This document shows, in pieces, positions 53,511-62,503 of a stretch of DNA of 64,000 bases. The notes under the pieces were generated by a model, which did no database searches, was not told the DNA's origin, and saw only the letters and a program-made list of their open reading frames with translations. This stretch comes from Terribacillus aidingensis. Its GTDB lineage: Bacteria > Bacillota > Bacilli > Bacillales > Amphibacillaceae. The stretch spans positions 434,001-498,000 of the forward strand of contig NZ_OBEK01000001.1 in assembly GCF_900215625.1 (NCBI RefSeq), written 5' to 3'. The position numbers and the translations under genes are program-made. How positions within the stretch are numbered: position 1 is the stretch's first letter; the number at the start of each line of letters is the position of its first letter.

Positions 53511-53618
53511 CTTATCAAGAGTGGCGGAGGAACAGGTCCTGTGAAGCCCAGCAACCAGATCGGATGATCTAGGTGCTAATTCCTGCAGCCGGTAGGCAAT
53601 ACCGGACTGAGAGATAAG
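53511..53618 (+). promoter_or_regulatory. SAM-I (S-box) riboswitch
   Basis: Starts CTTATCAAGAGTGGCGGAGG, includes GAAGCCCAGCAACC and GGTGCTAATTCC, and ends GACTGAGAGATAAG: the conserved S-box order with P1 closed by CTTATC/GATAAG. The 3' P1 strand can instead pair with the terminator's left arm (CTCTTAT), giving an OFF switch when SAM is high. Confidence 0.95.
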
Positions 53619-53642
53619 AGAATCGCTGCATACGTATACGGT

Positions 53643-53674
53643 GCGCCTCTCTTATTTTAGAGAGGCGCTTTTTT
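53643..53674 (+). terminator. SAM riboswitch expression-platform terminator
   Basis: GCGCCTCTCT, loop TATTTT, AGAGAGGCGC, then six T. Confidence 0.93.
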
Positions 53675-53712
53675 AATGTAGTTGATAACAGCTAAGAAAA
53701 GGGGAGATAAAC

Positions 53713-54522
53713 ATGAAAAAAATCTTAAGCTTCGGACTTATTGGACTATTAGCATTATTTTTAGCAGCTTGCGGCAATGACACTTCTGGTGCACTAGCAG
53801 AGGACAAAATCTTGGTAGGAGCTACTGGCGGACCGCATGAGCAAGTGATGGAAAAGGTAAAAGAACTTGCAGCTGATGAAGGAATTGAAGTAGAAATTAA
53901 AACGTTTAACGACTACAATACGCCAAACAGTGCATTAGATGAAGGAAGTCTGGATGCCAACAGTTACCAGACGTTGACCTTCCTGGAAGATCAGAAAGAA
54001 AATAAAGGCTATGAACTAACAGAAGTATTCAAAACACTAACGTTTCCAATGGGTATCTACTCTGAAAAGGTTAAAGACATTTCAGAACTAAAAGAAGGCG
54101 ATAAAATTGCTGTACCGAATGACCCGGCGAACGAATACCGCGCACTGAAATTATTTGAACAAGCTGGTGTGTTAAAAGTTGATCCGGAAGCAACGAATAC
54201 GGCAACTGCAAAAGATGTAGTGGAGAATCCGCTTAATCTGGAAATCGTAGAATTGGATGCGGCACAATTGCCAGCGCAATTGGGAGAAGTTCAAGCAGCA
54301 ACAATTAATACAAACTTTGCAATGGGTGCAGGATTAACAATTAAGGATGATGCCATCTTTGCTGAAGATACAGAGAACAATCCATGGTCTAACTACTTTG
54401 TTGTTCGAACAGCTAATAAAGATGATGAGATTGTAGGCAAGCTGAAAGATATCTATCAATCTGATGAAATGAAACAATTTGTAGAAGAAGAATTCAGCGG
54501 ATCTGTCGTTCCAAGCTGGTAA
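53713..54522 (+). CDS. metQ: D/L-methionine ABC transporter binding lipoprotein MetQ
   Basis: 269-residue NlpA-family lipoprotein: signal MKKILSFGLIGLLALFLAAC (Cys20), then ILVGATGGPHEQVMEKVKEL, DYNTPNSALDEGSLDANSYQ and AVPNDPANEYRALKLFEQAG, all diagnostic of MetQ. It binds methionine outside the membrane for MetNI. The S-box upstream confirms the pathway. Gene order here is metQ-metN-metI, differing from B. subtilis metNPQ. Confidence 0.94.
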   Translation: MKKILSFGLIGLLALFLAACGNDTSGALAEDKILVGATGGPHEQVMEKVKELAADEGIEVEIKTFNDYNTPNSALDEGSLDANSYQTLTFLEDQKENKGYELTEVFKTLTFPMGIYSEKVKDISELKEGDKIAVPNDPANEYRALKLFEQAGVLKVDPEATNTATAKDVVENPLNLEIVELDAAQLPAQLGEVQAATINTNFAMGAGLTIKDDAIFAEDTENNPWSNYFVVRTANKDDEIVGKLKDIYQSDEMKQFVEEEFSGSVVPSW

Positions 54523-54534
54523 GGGGGAAGTGAA

Positions 54535-55548
54535 TTGATCGAATTAATGAATGTAACCAAAACCTTTACCACTGGCAAGAAAACTGTGGAGGCATTGAAA
54601 GATGTCTCCCTAAGAATTAAAAAAGGTGAGATCTATGGCGTGATCGGATTCAGCGGAGCAGGTAAAAGTACCCTGATCCGCTGTACTAACTTACTGGAAC
54701 GTCCGACCGAAGGAGAAGTACTGATAGACGGAGTAGATCTTACGAAGCTAAAAAAAGGGCAGCTGCGCAAAGAGAGAAGCAAAATCGGTATGATCTTCCA
54801 GCATTTTAATTTGCTTTCGACAGCCACTGTATACGAGAATGTAGCTCGTCCGCTGAAGCTTAGTAAAGTTCCCAAACACGAAATCAACGAGCGCGTGGAG
54901 AAGTATTTGAAAATTGTCGGACTGGAAGAAAAGCAACATGTATATCCAGCTCAATTATCTGGCGGACAGAAGCAGCGGGTAGCAATTGCTAGAGCGCTTG
55001 CTCAGGAACCAGAGGTCTTGTTAAGTGATGAAGCAACTAGTGCGCTAGATCCAAATACGACTTCCTCGATTTTAGAACTGCTGCTGCGTGTGAATAAAGA
55101 ATTGGGGATCACGATCTTCTTGATTACCCATGAATTGGATGTTATTCAGCGCATTTGTGATCGTGTAGGTGTTATGCATCAAGGAGAGTTAGTGGAAGAA
55201 GGCTCGGTGATTGATGTGTTCACAAAGCCGCAGCACCCGCAGACAAAGGACTTTGTCTTTGACGATGCTAACTTCAAAGTTCCGGATAGCATCAAGAAAG
55301 GACTTAGCGCAACAGGTCGGATTATTTCGCTTACCTTCATTGGTAGTTCTTCCAGTGAGCCTTTTCTTGCAGCGATTACAAAGAAATACGAGGTCGTTCC
55401 AAGTATATTAGCAGGCGGAATTGATCAGCTGAAAGCAAACTCCGTTGGGAAACTGCTCATTCATCTGCAAGGTGATACTGCTGAAGTTGAGAAAGCTATC
55501 TCTTACCTAGAGGAACGTGAGATAACGGTTGAGGAGGTGGCGTCATGA
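54535..55548 (+). CDS. metN: Methionine ABC transporter ATPase MetN
   Basis: 337 residues: Walker A GFSGAGKS, Q-loop FQHFNLLSTATVYENV, signature LSGGQKQR, Walker B VLLSDEATSALD, His in LITHELDVI, and a C-terminal NIL domain (about 265-337) that binds methionine for transinhibition. TTG start at 54535 with GGGGGA 7 bases upstream. The stop overlaps the metI start by four bases. Confidence 0.94.
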   Translation: MIELMNVTKTFTTGKKTVEALKDVSLRIKKGEIYGVIGFSGAGKSTLIRCTNLLERPTEGEVLIDGVDLTKLKKGQLRKERSKIGMIFQHFNLLSTATVYENVARPLKLSKVPKHEINERVEKYLKIVGLEEKQHVYPAQLSGGQKQRVAIARALAQEPEVLLSDEATSALDPNTTSSILELLLRVNKELGITIFLITHELDVIQRICDRVGVMHQGELVEEGSVIDVFTKPQHPQTKDFVFDDANFKVPDSIKKGLSATGRIISLTFIGSSSSEPFLAAITKKYEVVPSILAGGIDQLKANSVGKLLIHLQGDTAEVEKAISYLEEREITVEEVAS

Positions 55549-56210
55549 TAGCGGAATTCTGGACAGAGTGGGGTGCTGATATTACGCAAGCGCTATGGGA
55601 AACCATCTTGATGACAGCCATCCCATTGGCAATATCAATTGTAGTTGGACTTCCTTTAGGTATTCTGCTCGTAATGACACGTAAAGGCGGCCAGGCAGAA
55701 AATCGGGCATTTTATTCGATTGCGAATGCTATTATAAATGTTATTCGTTCGATACCGTTCATTATCCTTCTGTTTCTATTAATTCCGGTAACGCGGTTTG
55801 TAGCTGGAACAACAATTGGGGTGGAGGGAGTTATTCTGCCTCTTGTTGTTTATACAGCACCTTATATTGCTCGTTTAATGGAATCGGCGCTGCTGGAAGT
55901 GAACAAAGGCGTTATAGAAGCGTATGAATCGATGGGCATCCCTACAATAAAAATAATCTGGAGTGTTATTGTCAGAGAAGCACGCTCTACCATTATCCTT
56001 GGTTTGACAATTGCTACAATTGGTTTAATTGGAGCTACAGCAATGGCGGGACTTGTTGGTGCCGGAGGACTTGGTGATTTGGCTTATCAATATGGACATT
56101 TACGTTTTGAGCCTGTCGTAATGTATGTGGTTATTATTGTCCTGATTGTACTGGTACAAGCGATGCAAACAGTGGGTAATATTTGGGCAAGGAATTTGCG
56201 TAAAGATTAA
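55545..56210 (+). CDS. metI: Methionine ABC transporter permease MetI
   Basis: 221 residues, five helices, with the EAA loop EAYESMGIPTIKIIWSVIVREA and the segment NAIINVIRSIPFIILLFLLIP typical of MetI (MetP in B. subtilis). It overlaps metN by ATGA. Last gene of the SAM-controlled operon before a shared terminator. Confidence 0.93.
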   Translation: MIAEFWTEWGADITQALWETILMTAIPLAISIVVGLPLGILLVMTRKGGQAENRAFYSIANAIINVIRSIPFIILLFLLIPVTRFVAGTTIGVEGVILPLVVYTAPYIARLMESALLEVNKGVIEAYESMGIPTIKIIWSVIVREARSTIILGLTIATIGLIGATAMAGLVGAGGLGDLAYQYGHLRFEPVVMYVVIIVLIVLVQAMQTVGNIWARNLRKD

Positions 56211-56225
56211 TAGGCTAAGAAAAAA

Positions 56226-56250
56226 GCACGCTTGGCTGGTCCAAGCGTGC
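56226..56250. terminator. Bidirectional terminator metI / pit
   Basis: GCACGCTTGG-CTGGT-CCAAGCGTGC with T-rich tails on both strands. Confidence 0.9.
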
Positions 56251-56258
56251 ACTTCTTT

Positions 56259-57257
56259 TTAGAAGAAAATATTCAAGATGGCATACATTAATGCTCCTAA
56301 GCTAGCCGTAATTGGTAACGTGATAACCCACGTAATAACCATACGCTTGGCAGTCCCCCAGTTAACTCCTTTACGACGGTGTGCAGATCCTACCCCCATG
56401 ATAGAAGAGGAAATAACATGCGTCGTACTTACTGGCAAGTGGATAAAGGTTGCACCAAAGATAATGAATGCTCCAGTTAAATCGGCAGCTACACCGTTTA
56501 CTGGACGAATTTTCATGATTTTACCGCCAACTGTTTTAATAATCTTCCAGCCGCCGATAGAAGTACCAAGTCCCATTGCAGTCGCACAGGATGCTTGCAC
56601 CCAAAGCGGAATATCGCTTGATGTATGAAGCCCAGCAGTAATCAAGGCCATCGTAATGATTCCCATCGCTTTCTGCGCGTCATTCGTACCGTGGGTAAAC
56701 GACTGAAGTGCAGCAGTCAAGATCTGTACCCGGCGGAAGTTTTTGTTTGTTTTCGGCAGGTTTTTCTCCCGGAAGATCAGTTTAATGATGTTATATAAAA
56801 TAAAACCTACAACAAAAGCAAGGATTGGAGAAAGAATCAATGCTTGCAAAATCTTTATAAACCCGCTGCCGTTTAAAGTAGCAAAACCGCTGGAAGCAAT
56901 GACTGCTCCGGCTAAAGCACCAATGATAGCGTGAGAGGAACTGCTTGGTATACCGTAATACCAAGTAATTAAGTTCCATGCAATCCCGGCTATTAGAGCT
57001 GCTAAAATTACGACAGATCCATTTACAATATTATCAGGATTGGCGATATCACTTGTAATCGTCTTTGCAACTCCAGTAAAAGTCATTGCACCGACGAAAT
57101 TCATGATAGCTGCCATAATGATTGCATGTTTTGGTTTTAAAGCCTTGGTAGAAACAGATGTTGCAATCGCATTGGCTGTGTCATGAAATCCGTTGATAAA
57201 GTCGAAAGCAAGAGCAAATATGACAGTTAGAATGGTGATTAGTAATAATACATCCAT
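56259..57257 (-). CDS. pit: PiT family inorganic phosphate transporter
   Basis: 332 residues, about ten helices. The two PiT repeats are visible: FALAFDFINGFHDTANAIATSVST near the start and LQSFTHGTNDAQKAMGIITMAL in the middle; also GIPSSSSHAIIGALAGA and LPVSTTHVISSSIMGVGSA. It takes up phosphate (as a metal-phosphate) with H+ or Na+. It lies 10 bases downstream of a DUF47/PhoU-like gene, the usual pair in Firmicutes. Confidence 0.92.
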   Translation of the reverse strand: MDVLLLITILTVIFALAFDFINGFHDTANAIATSVSTKALKPKHAIIMAAIMNFVGAMTFTGVAKTITSDIANPDNIVNGSVVILAALIAGIAWNLITWYYGIPSSSSHAIIGALAGAVIASSGFATLNGSGFIKILQALILSPILAFVVGFILYNIIKLIFREKNLPKTNKNFRRVQILTAALQSFTHGTNDAQKAMGIITMALITAGLHTSSDIPLWVQASCATAMGLGTSIGGWKIIKTVGGKIMKIRPVNGVAADLTGAFIIFGATFIHLPVSTTHVISSSIMGVGSAHRRKGVNWGTAKRMVITWVITLPITASLGALMYAILNIFF

Positions 57258-57267
57258 TAGTTATTCC

Positions 57268-57885
57268 TCACGCATTCTTCATGATAATGGTTTCAAGATT
57301 GTTTGCTACAGATTGGCAGCTATCCGCAATCTCTTCCAGGATATAGTAAAGCTCTTTGTATTGAATAACCTTAATCGGGTCTTTTTCATTTTGGAAAAGC
57401 TGCTTTAAAGACTTACGGAAAATTGTATCGCAATTTTGCTCATGCTCTTTAATCTTAATAGCATGTGCTTGAATGTCTTTTAGTTTATTTAGGGAAAGCA
57501 ATTCAATTGTTGTCATAATTTCTTTAGCGCAAGAGCGAATTTCACCTGAGAATTGATCAATATAACTGTCGGAAGAATAAATGCCATAAGTATCCATCAT
57601 CCCAGAGAATTCTTCCATCCCATCAAGGACATCGTCTAAGCTATTTGTCAGCTGCAAGATATCTTCTCGTTCGATAGGTGTGATAAAGGCATGGTTCAGT
57701 TCTTTAATAATTGTATGTACAAGCTGGTCACCTTTTGTTTCATATTCCTTCAGCTTATTTGAGAACTCAGAAAGGGTAGATTCGTCCTTCACTTTATACG
57801 TAACAAAGTAATCTGCAGTATTATCAATATTCTTTGCGATATCGGTAAGCAGCAAAGAAAACTTGTCTTGTTTCTTCTTGAACAT
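57268..57885 (-). CDS. DUF47 (PhoU-like) accessory protein
   Basis: 205 residues, all helical: MFKKKQDKFSLLLTDIAKNI, YETKGDQLVHTIIKELNHAFITPIEREDILQL and YYILEEIADSCQSVANNLET, the DUF47/PhoU-related four-helix pattern with metal-binding Glu/Asp. It is expected to regulate the adjacent PiT carrier. GGAGGTTAAGTA precedes the ATG. A repeat of TTTACA motifs lies about 60-90 bases upstream. Confidence 0.9.
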   Translation of the reverse strand: MFKKKQDKFSLLLTDIAKNIDNTADYFVTYKVKDESTLSEFSNKLKEYETKGDQLVHTIIKELNHAFITPIEREDILQLTNSLDDVLDGMEEFSGMMDTYGIYSSDSYIDQFSGEIRSCAKEIMTTIELLSLNKLKDIQAHAIKIKEHEQNCDTIFRKSLKQLFQNEKDPIKVIQYKELYYILEEIADSCQSVANNLETIIMKNA

Positions 57886-57947
57886 TACTTAACCTCCGAA
57901 TGGTGTTTGAATAAGTTACTTTCAGGGAATAGTAAATATTATTTTTT

Positions 57948-57974
57948 TGTAAACTACCCCTAAAAGATTGTAAA
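57948..57974 (-). promoter_or_regulatory. Possible Pho box upstream of DUF47-pit
   Basis: Minus strand: TTTACA (57974-57969), 4 bases, TTTAGG (57964-57959), 5 bases, TTTACA (57953-57948). Near-11-base spacing of TT(A/C/T)ACA-like repeats recalls PhoP sites. Confidence 0.4.
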
Positions 57975-58069
57975 CTTTTTATTAATAATTATCAACGACT
58001 TCGTTTGATTTTTGTCGAATGAGGTACATGCTGTCACTATTTGTTATAGTTGTATAAAGGGGTGAAATT

Positions 58070-58366
58070 ATGCAAATATCTATTACTAAACCAGCTTCAA
58101 ACTGGTTTATTCAAGAAATGGACCTTGAACCCGGCAGTGCAGTACGTTTTTATGTGCGTTATGGCGGATTTGGAGGCATTAAAGAAGGTTTTTCACTTGG
58201 CATATCTGCAGAGCAGCCAAATGATCCGATTTCGAGTGTGGAAGTACAAGGTATTACATACTTTGTTGAGCGGTCGGATGCATGGTATTTTGAAGGTGTC
58301 GACTTGAGTGTGAAATATTCACGTAAATGGGACGATATTCAGTACGATTATCCTTCGCATGCCTAA
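58070..58366 (+). CDS. HesB/YneR-like protein without cysteines
   Basis: 98 residues with a HesB/IscA-type beta fold (SAVRFYVRYGGFGGIKEGFSLGI, ITYFVERSDAWYFEGVDLSVKY). The protein has no cysteine at all, so it cannot bind an Fe-S cluster as IscA does. Cysteine-free members (YneR/YfhF-like) are common in Bacilli and of unknown function. AAAGGGGTG precedes the ATG. Confidence 0.82.
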   Translation: MQISITKPASNWFIQEMDLEPGSAVRFYVRYGGFGGIKEGFSLGISAEQPNDPISSVEVQGITYFVERSDAWYFEGVDLSVKYSRKWDDIQYDYPSHA

Positions 58367-58371
58367 AAAAT

Positions 58372-58406
58372 AGCAAAAGCCGTGCTGGCTTTTGCTTATT
58401 TTTTTC
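58372..58406 (+). terminator. Intrinsic terminator of the HesB-like gene
   Basis: AGCAAAAGCC-GTGCT-GGCTTTTGCT then TATTTTTTT. Confidence 0.9.
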
Positions 58407-58471
58407 TCGGACTGGAAGTAAAGGATGCACTTTATCTTTTTACCGGTCTTCCCTAGCAGAACTAAAAGGAT

Positions 58472-59560
58472 TCACTGCGGACCGTAAAAAGCGTCTGTTT
58501 GATCATAAAACTGTTCTGATGTATGATGTCCGCCGCTATTTCCGCCACCGCCGAGTGCGAGAGGGTACATTCGCATCTGTACTGAGCGGTTCCTCCATTG
58601 TAACTTCTATACGAAGAAAGTCAGCAGCGCGCAGGGCAATTTGGCGAATTGGAGCATCTTCAGCCTGACTCCCAGCTGGTCTGTCTCCGACAAGTTCTGC
58701 TGAAACAGTGATACTGCCTGGCTGCACGCAGGCTTCAATTTCCTTTCGAGCTGCATTGTGAATAAGTACTAATCCTCCAACTCCGTAAGTGGTTGGCTGG
58801 AAATAGAAAACGTAAATCAAGCTGAAAGTCTGCATCTGAAGTAATTGTATTAATTAATGTGCCGCCATGGATTGTTCCTGCATTATAAGTTGTTTTCGGA
58901 TTCTGAGGTACAGTCATAGATGCCAATGCAGCAATAGCGCGTCCTGCTGCATGGATAGCACTTGAGTTGCCAAATTCTCCGAAGCTATGTCCGCTCTTGG
59001 CTGCCCACGCCGCAATAAATCAAGTCACCAGGAGCTCCCGGCTTACAGAGATAAGCCATCCACATTTGTAGAACCTCTTCATTCCGCGTAGATCGTCTAA
59101 ATCTTCTTCTCCAACATCTGCAAGAAAAATAATATTATCTTCATCGAATGACCGCAATAAGGGAAGAAGTACAGCCAAGCCGCGGCCATCGTCTCCATTG
59201 CCGGTGCATAAACGATACCATCCTCCACCCGGGCGGCTGCATTGGTCCCAGCAGGGAAGACAGTATACAGGTGGGCAGCGATAATAACAGACGGTCCATT
59301 CCCTGTGCCTTTACGAATACCGTATACATTTCTACGCTATCCGTTTTTAGGTTATCCAAGCTGAAAGCCGCCAGTTTGTCTTTGAAAAAAGCAGCTTGAT
59401 TCGCTTCATGAAAAGGAGGAGATTCCACTTCAGTTACTTCCATCTGATCTTTCGTTGTTGCCTCATTATCCTGTTTAAGGAAGAAAAGCGCTTCTCGGAA
59501 TTGCTGCAAATCCAAGAGCTGTTCAAATTCCTTGGCGAATATGGAATGAGGTGGGTGCAT
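58472..59560 (-). pseudogene. Frameshifted M20 family metallopeptidase
   Basis: Across shifting minus-strand frames an M20-type peptidase can be followed: start MHPPHSIFAKEFEQLLDLQQ (59560), GIRKGTGNGPSVIIAAHLYT, GNGDDGRGLAVLLPLL, FLADVGEEDLDDLRGMKRF, then the dimerisation domain FGNSSAIHAAGRAIAALASM, NAGTIHGGTLINTI, and a last part with LVLIHNAARKEIEACVQPGS and GGHHTSEQFYDQTDAF. At least four frame changes and one TGA occur. The conserved HxD metal motif has become HLY. Clearly inactive. Confidence 0.8.
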
Positions 59561-59771
59561 AGGTATCCCTTGCTTTCCTTTATATACATGCACTGTATCA
59601 TAAAATCATAATTTACTGATAATTTAAACGTGGAAAATAATTAAAAAGAAACGATTAGTTCTATTTTTATATTTACAAGACATAAGATGTTATGTAGAAT
59701 AAATGCATAGAAATGAATAATTATAGATTTTAATGCAAGTTTACTAAATAGATAGAAAAGGGAGATAGACA

Positions 59772-60578
59772 ATGAAAACAGTTAAGAAGCTTATGCTAGT
59801 TACTGGACTTTTTAGTGTTATATTTTTAAGCGCATGTGTATCTAATAATGAATCAAGCGGTTCAGGCAAGGAGACGCTTACTTTCGGTACAGAAGCAACA
59901 TTTGCTCCTTTTGAATCGATGGAAGGTGACAAGGTTGTCGGATTTGATGCCGATTTGCTCGATGCTGTTATGAAAGAAGCTGGGCTTGATTATGAATTTA
60001 AAAATACGGGCTGGGATCCAATGCTTGTTGGTGTAAAAGATGAATCACTGGCTGGAGGCGCAGCTGGTATCACAATCACGGATGAGCGTAAAGAAACGTA
60101 TGATTTCTCTGCCCCTTATTTTGAAGCAATGCAAACTATTGCAACGACAGAAGGCACAGATATTCAATCAGCTGAGGATATTAAAGGCATGAAAATCGGT
60201 GTGCAGAATGGTACAACAGGTGACAGCGCCGCACAGCAGCTTGTTGGCGAGAACAGCACAGACATTTCCAAATATGAGTCTTCGGCAGCTACAATGATGG
60301 CATTGCAGAATGGCGACGTTGAAGTGGTCATAACGGATAACGGTGTTGCACAGCATTATGTGAAAAACAATCCGGATGCCAATCTTACATTAATAGATGA
60401 TAAAGATAGCTTTGAGCAGGAATATTACGGCATCCTGCTTCCAAAGGGCAGTGAACATAAAGAAGCAATAGATGAAGCAATGCAAACGATTATGGAAAAC
60501 GGGACATACGAAGAAATATATTCAGAATGGTTTGAAGGCACACCTGATATCGAGGCGTTAGAAAGTGCACAGCCATAA
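59772..60578 (+). CDS. Polar amino-acid ABC transporter binding lipoprotein
   Basis: 268 residues; signal MKTVKKLMLVTGLFSVIFLSAC (Cys22). Family-3 domain: LTFGTEATFAPFESMEG, GFDADLLDAVMKEAGLDYEF, ITITDERKETYDFSAPYFEA, MKIGVQNGTTGDSAAQQLVG. The TDERK...FSxPY pattern and an acidic pocket suggest a basic or polar amino acid (ArtP/GlnH-like). AAAAGGGAG precedes the ATG. First gene of the operon, separated from the permease by a stable hairpin. Confidence 0.87.
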   Translation: MKTVKKLMLVTGLFSVIFLSACVSNNESSGSGKETLTFGTEATFAPFESMEGDKVVGFDADLLDAVMKEAGLDYEFKNTGWDPMLVGVKDESLAGGAAGITITDERKETYDFSAPYFEAMQTIATTEGTDIQSAEDIKGMKIGVQNGTTGDSAAQQLVGENSTDISKYESSAATMMALQNGDVEVVITDNGVAQHYVKNNPDANLTLIDDKDSFEQEYYGILLPKGSEHKEAIDEAMQTIMENGTYEEIYSEWFEGTPDIEALESAQP

Positions 60579-60588
60579 CTAGTTCCCT

Positions 60589-60620
60589 TATAGCGTAACG
60601 ATGATATCCGTTACGCTATA
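60589..60620 (+). other. Stable hairpin between binding-protein and permease genes
   Basis: Perfect 12-bp stem TATAGCGTAACG with loop ATGATATC and no T-run. It probably protects the upstream mRNA 3' end and so raises binding-protein level, rather than terminating. Confidence 0.6.
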
Positions 60621-60659
60621 TTTACGTTTTGTTTTATAAGTTATACTGAGGTGAGAGAA

Positions 60660-61373
60660 ATGGATTTCAAATGGGAAATTGTTATTGAATATTTGCCTTT
60701 CTTTATGAGAGGACTTGGGTATACAATCCTTGCATCGCTGATAGGATTCGTAGTTGGGGCTATCATCGGTTTAGTAATTGGGATGGGAAAGAGTTTATCC
60801 AATCCGATACTTAGATTGCCGTTCATTTGGTATGTGAATGTTTTCAGAGGTACACCGCTGCTCGTACAAATCTTCTTAATTCATTTTGCAGTTATGCCTA
60901 TTTTCATAAAACCGCCAGAACCATTGATATCACTTATTGTCGCATTGGCGCTTAATTCAGCCGCATATATCGCGGAGATTTTCCGTGCCGGTATTAATTC
61001 CATTGATAAGGGACAGCGGGAGGCAGCCTACAGCTTAGGTATGAGTCATGCACAAGTGCTGCGTCACGTTATACTGCCTCAGGCTTTTAAACGAATGATT
61101 CCGCCGCTTGGAAACGAATTTATTGTGCTTGTGAAAGATTCTTCGCTAGGAGCCGTTATTGCAGCTCCGGAATTGTTCTATTGGGGGAAAGTTGCAGTCG
61201 GATCTTATTCCAGAGTTTGGGAGCCTTACTTGTCTGTTGCTGTTTTATATTTTGTTGTTTGTTTAGTATTATCATATGTACAGAGCTTTTTAGAAAGGAA
61301 GTATGCAACAGATGATCAGCGTAAAAAATCTAAAAAAGTCGTTCGGCGAGCTCGAGGTGCTGAAGGACATTAA
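60660..61373 (+). CDS. Polar amino-acid ABC transporter permease
   Basis: 237 residues with five helices and the motifs [21 protein letters not shown] and [29 protein letters not shown]. The basic C-terminal tail ([20 protein letters not shown]) is longer than usual because the frame runs 71 bases into the ATPase gene. ATG 60660 is chosen with GAGGTGA 6 bases upstream; an in-frame GTG at 60651 is part of that site. Confidence 0.87.
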   Translation: MDFKWEIVIEYLPFFMRGLGYTILASLIGFVVGAIIGLVIGMGKSLSNPILRLPFIWYVNVFRGTPLLVQIFLIHFAVMPIFIKPPEPLISLIVALALNSAAYIAEIFRAGINSIDKGQREAAYSLGMSHAQVLRHVILPQAFKRMIPPLGNEFIVLVKDSSLGAVIAAPELFYWGKVAVGSYSRVWEPYLSVAVLYFVVCLVLSYVQSFLERKYATDDQRKKSKKVVRRARGAEGH

Positions 61374-62034
61374 CGTCGAAATACAAGAAAAAGAAGTTGT
61401 TGTTGTAATTGGGCCATCTGGTTCCGGCAAATCTACCTTCATTCGCTGTCTCAATCGCATCGAAGATATAACAGATGGCCACGTTTATATAGAAGGAACA
61501 GATATATCAAACAAAAAAGTGAACATCAACAAAGTACGGACGGATGTCGGCATGGTATTCCAGCAGTTTAATTTGTTCCCGCATAAGACGGTATTGCAAA
61601 ATATTATGCTGTCACCAATGGTTGTCCGTAAATGGAAGAAGAAAGAAGCAGAAAACAAAGCGCTGGCATTACTGCGTAAAGTAGGATTAGAAGACAAAGC
61701 GCATGTATATCCGGATTCGCTTTCCGGCGGACAGAAGCAGCGTGTCGCAATTGCCCGTGCATTATGCATGGAACCAAAAGTCATGCTGTTTGATGAACCA
61801 ACCTCCGCACTCGATCCGGAGATGGTCGGTGAAGTTTTAGAAGTGATGAAGCAGCTAGCCCAAGAAGGAATGACGATGATTGTCGTTACACATGAAATGG
61901 GCTTCGCCCGGGAAGTGGGAGACCGTGTCCTGTTCATGGATGGCGGTTACATCGTTGAAGAAGCTAAGCCGGAAGAAATCTTCAGCAATCCAAAAGAAGA
62001 ACGGACACAGGCATTCTTGAGCAAAGTTTTGTAA
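61303..62034 (+). CDS. Polar amino-acid ABC transporter ATPase
   Basis: 243 residues: Walker [10 protein letters not shown]-loop [16 protein letters not shown], signature LSGGQKQR, Walker [13 protein letters not shown] and [11 protein letters not shown], a GlnQ/ArtM-type ATPase. It overlaps the permease 3' end by 71 bases. AAAGGA is 3-4 bases before ATG 61303 and 12 before ATG 61312, so the exact start is uncertain; [11 protein letters not shown] from 61312 is the core N-terminus. Confidence 0.9.
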   Translation: MQQMISVKNLKKSFGELEVLKDINVEIQEKEVVVVIGPSGSGKSTFIRCLNRIEDITDGHVYIEGTDISNKKVNINKVRTDVGMVFQQFNLFPHKTVLQNIMLSPMVVRKWKKKEAENKALALLRKVGLEDKAHVYPDSLSGGQKQRVAIARALCMEPKVMLFDEPTSALDPEMVGEVLEVMKQLAQEGMTMIVVTHEMGFAREVGDRVLFMDGGYIVEEAKPEEIFSNPKEERTQAFLSKVL

Positions 62035-62066
62035 TTAATATTCGTATAGAATCAATAGGGAAAAGC

Positions 62067-62118
62067 GAATCCGGACTTACACATGAACGATGAGTAATGT
62101 GTGAGTCTGGATTCTTTT
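62067..62118 (+). terminator. Terminator of the polar amino-acid ABC operon
   Basis: 18-bp stem starting GAATCCGGACTTACACAT with G-T pairs and a 12-base loop, then TTTT. Confidence 0.85.
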
Positions 62119-62224
62119 GTGGAAGGATAGCTGTCGCGGCAGTCATTCTAGAGCTTTTTCTCCTTCTTAAAAAAGGTCGTCACATAATCTTACAAGTTTG
62201 CTGTCATGCAAGATTCCCTATGGT

Positions 62225-62395
62225 AAAGTTACATTAAGATTTTCGGGTAACAACGATGGTAACCAACAGGCAGCTTTCGTCATGTTCTCGGTTAATCCCT
62301 CTCATTTGCAAGCAGGATGCATTGTTCGGCTTGTTCTATAGCTTGTACAGGTGATGTGTTGCGTGGCATATCTGACTGTGCAGGCTTTTTTTTTT
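62225..62395 (+). promoter_or_regulatory. Terminator-bearing leader upstream of the second ABC operon
   Basis: From a possible promoter near 62195-62230 the leader runs about 270 bases to the ATPase ATG. It holds an intrinsic terminator: AGCTTGTACAG (62340-62350) pairs with CTGTGCAGGCT (62376-62386) before ten T. Upstream GCAAGC/GCTTGT segments could form a competing pair. The region does not match TPP, guanidine, SAM or T-box patterns I know. Candidate attenuator of unknown ligand. Confidence 0.45.
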
Positions 62396-62503
62396 ATGCT
62401 TTTTGCAGAAAATAAGAAACTTGTGCTGGACATGCTGTGAATTTGTCATCATTTACCGGGCGTTTGCGTATGATGGATTTATAGAAATGACAGGAGTGGC
62501 GCT

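Noticed and set aside
62225-62503. TPP or guanidine riboswitch upstream of the SsuB/ThiZ-class ATPase
   Set aside because: Neither the TPP CTGAGA / ACCTGATC core nor the guanidine-I conserved core is present.
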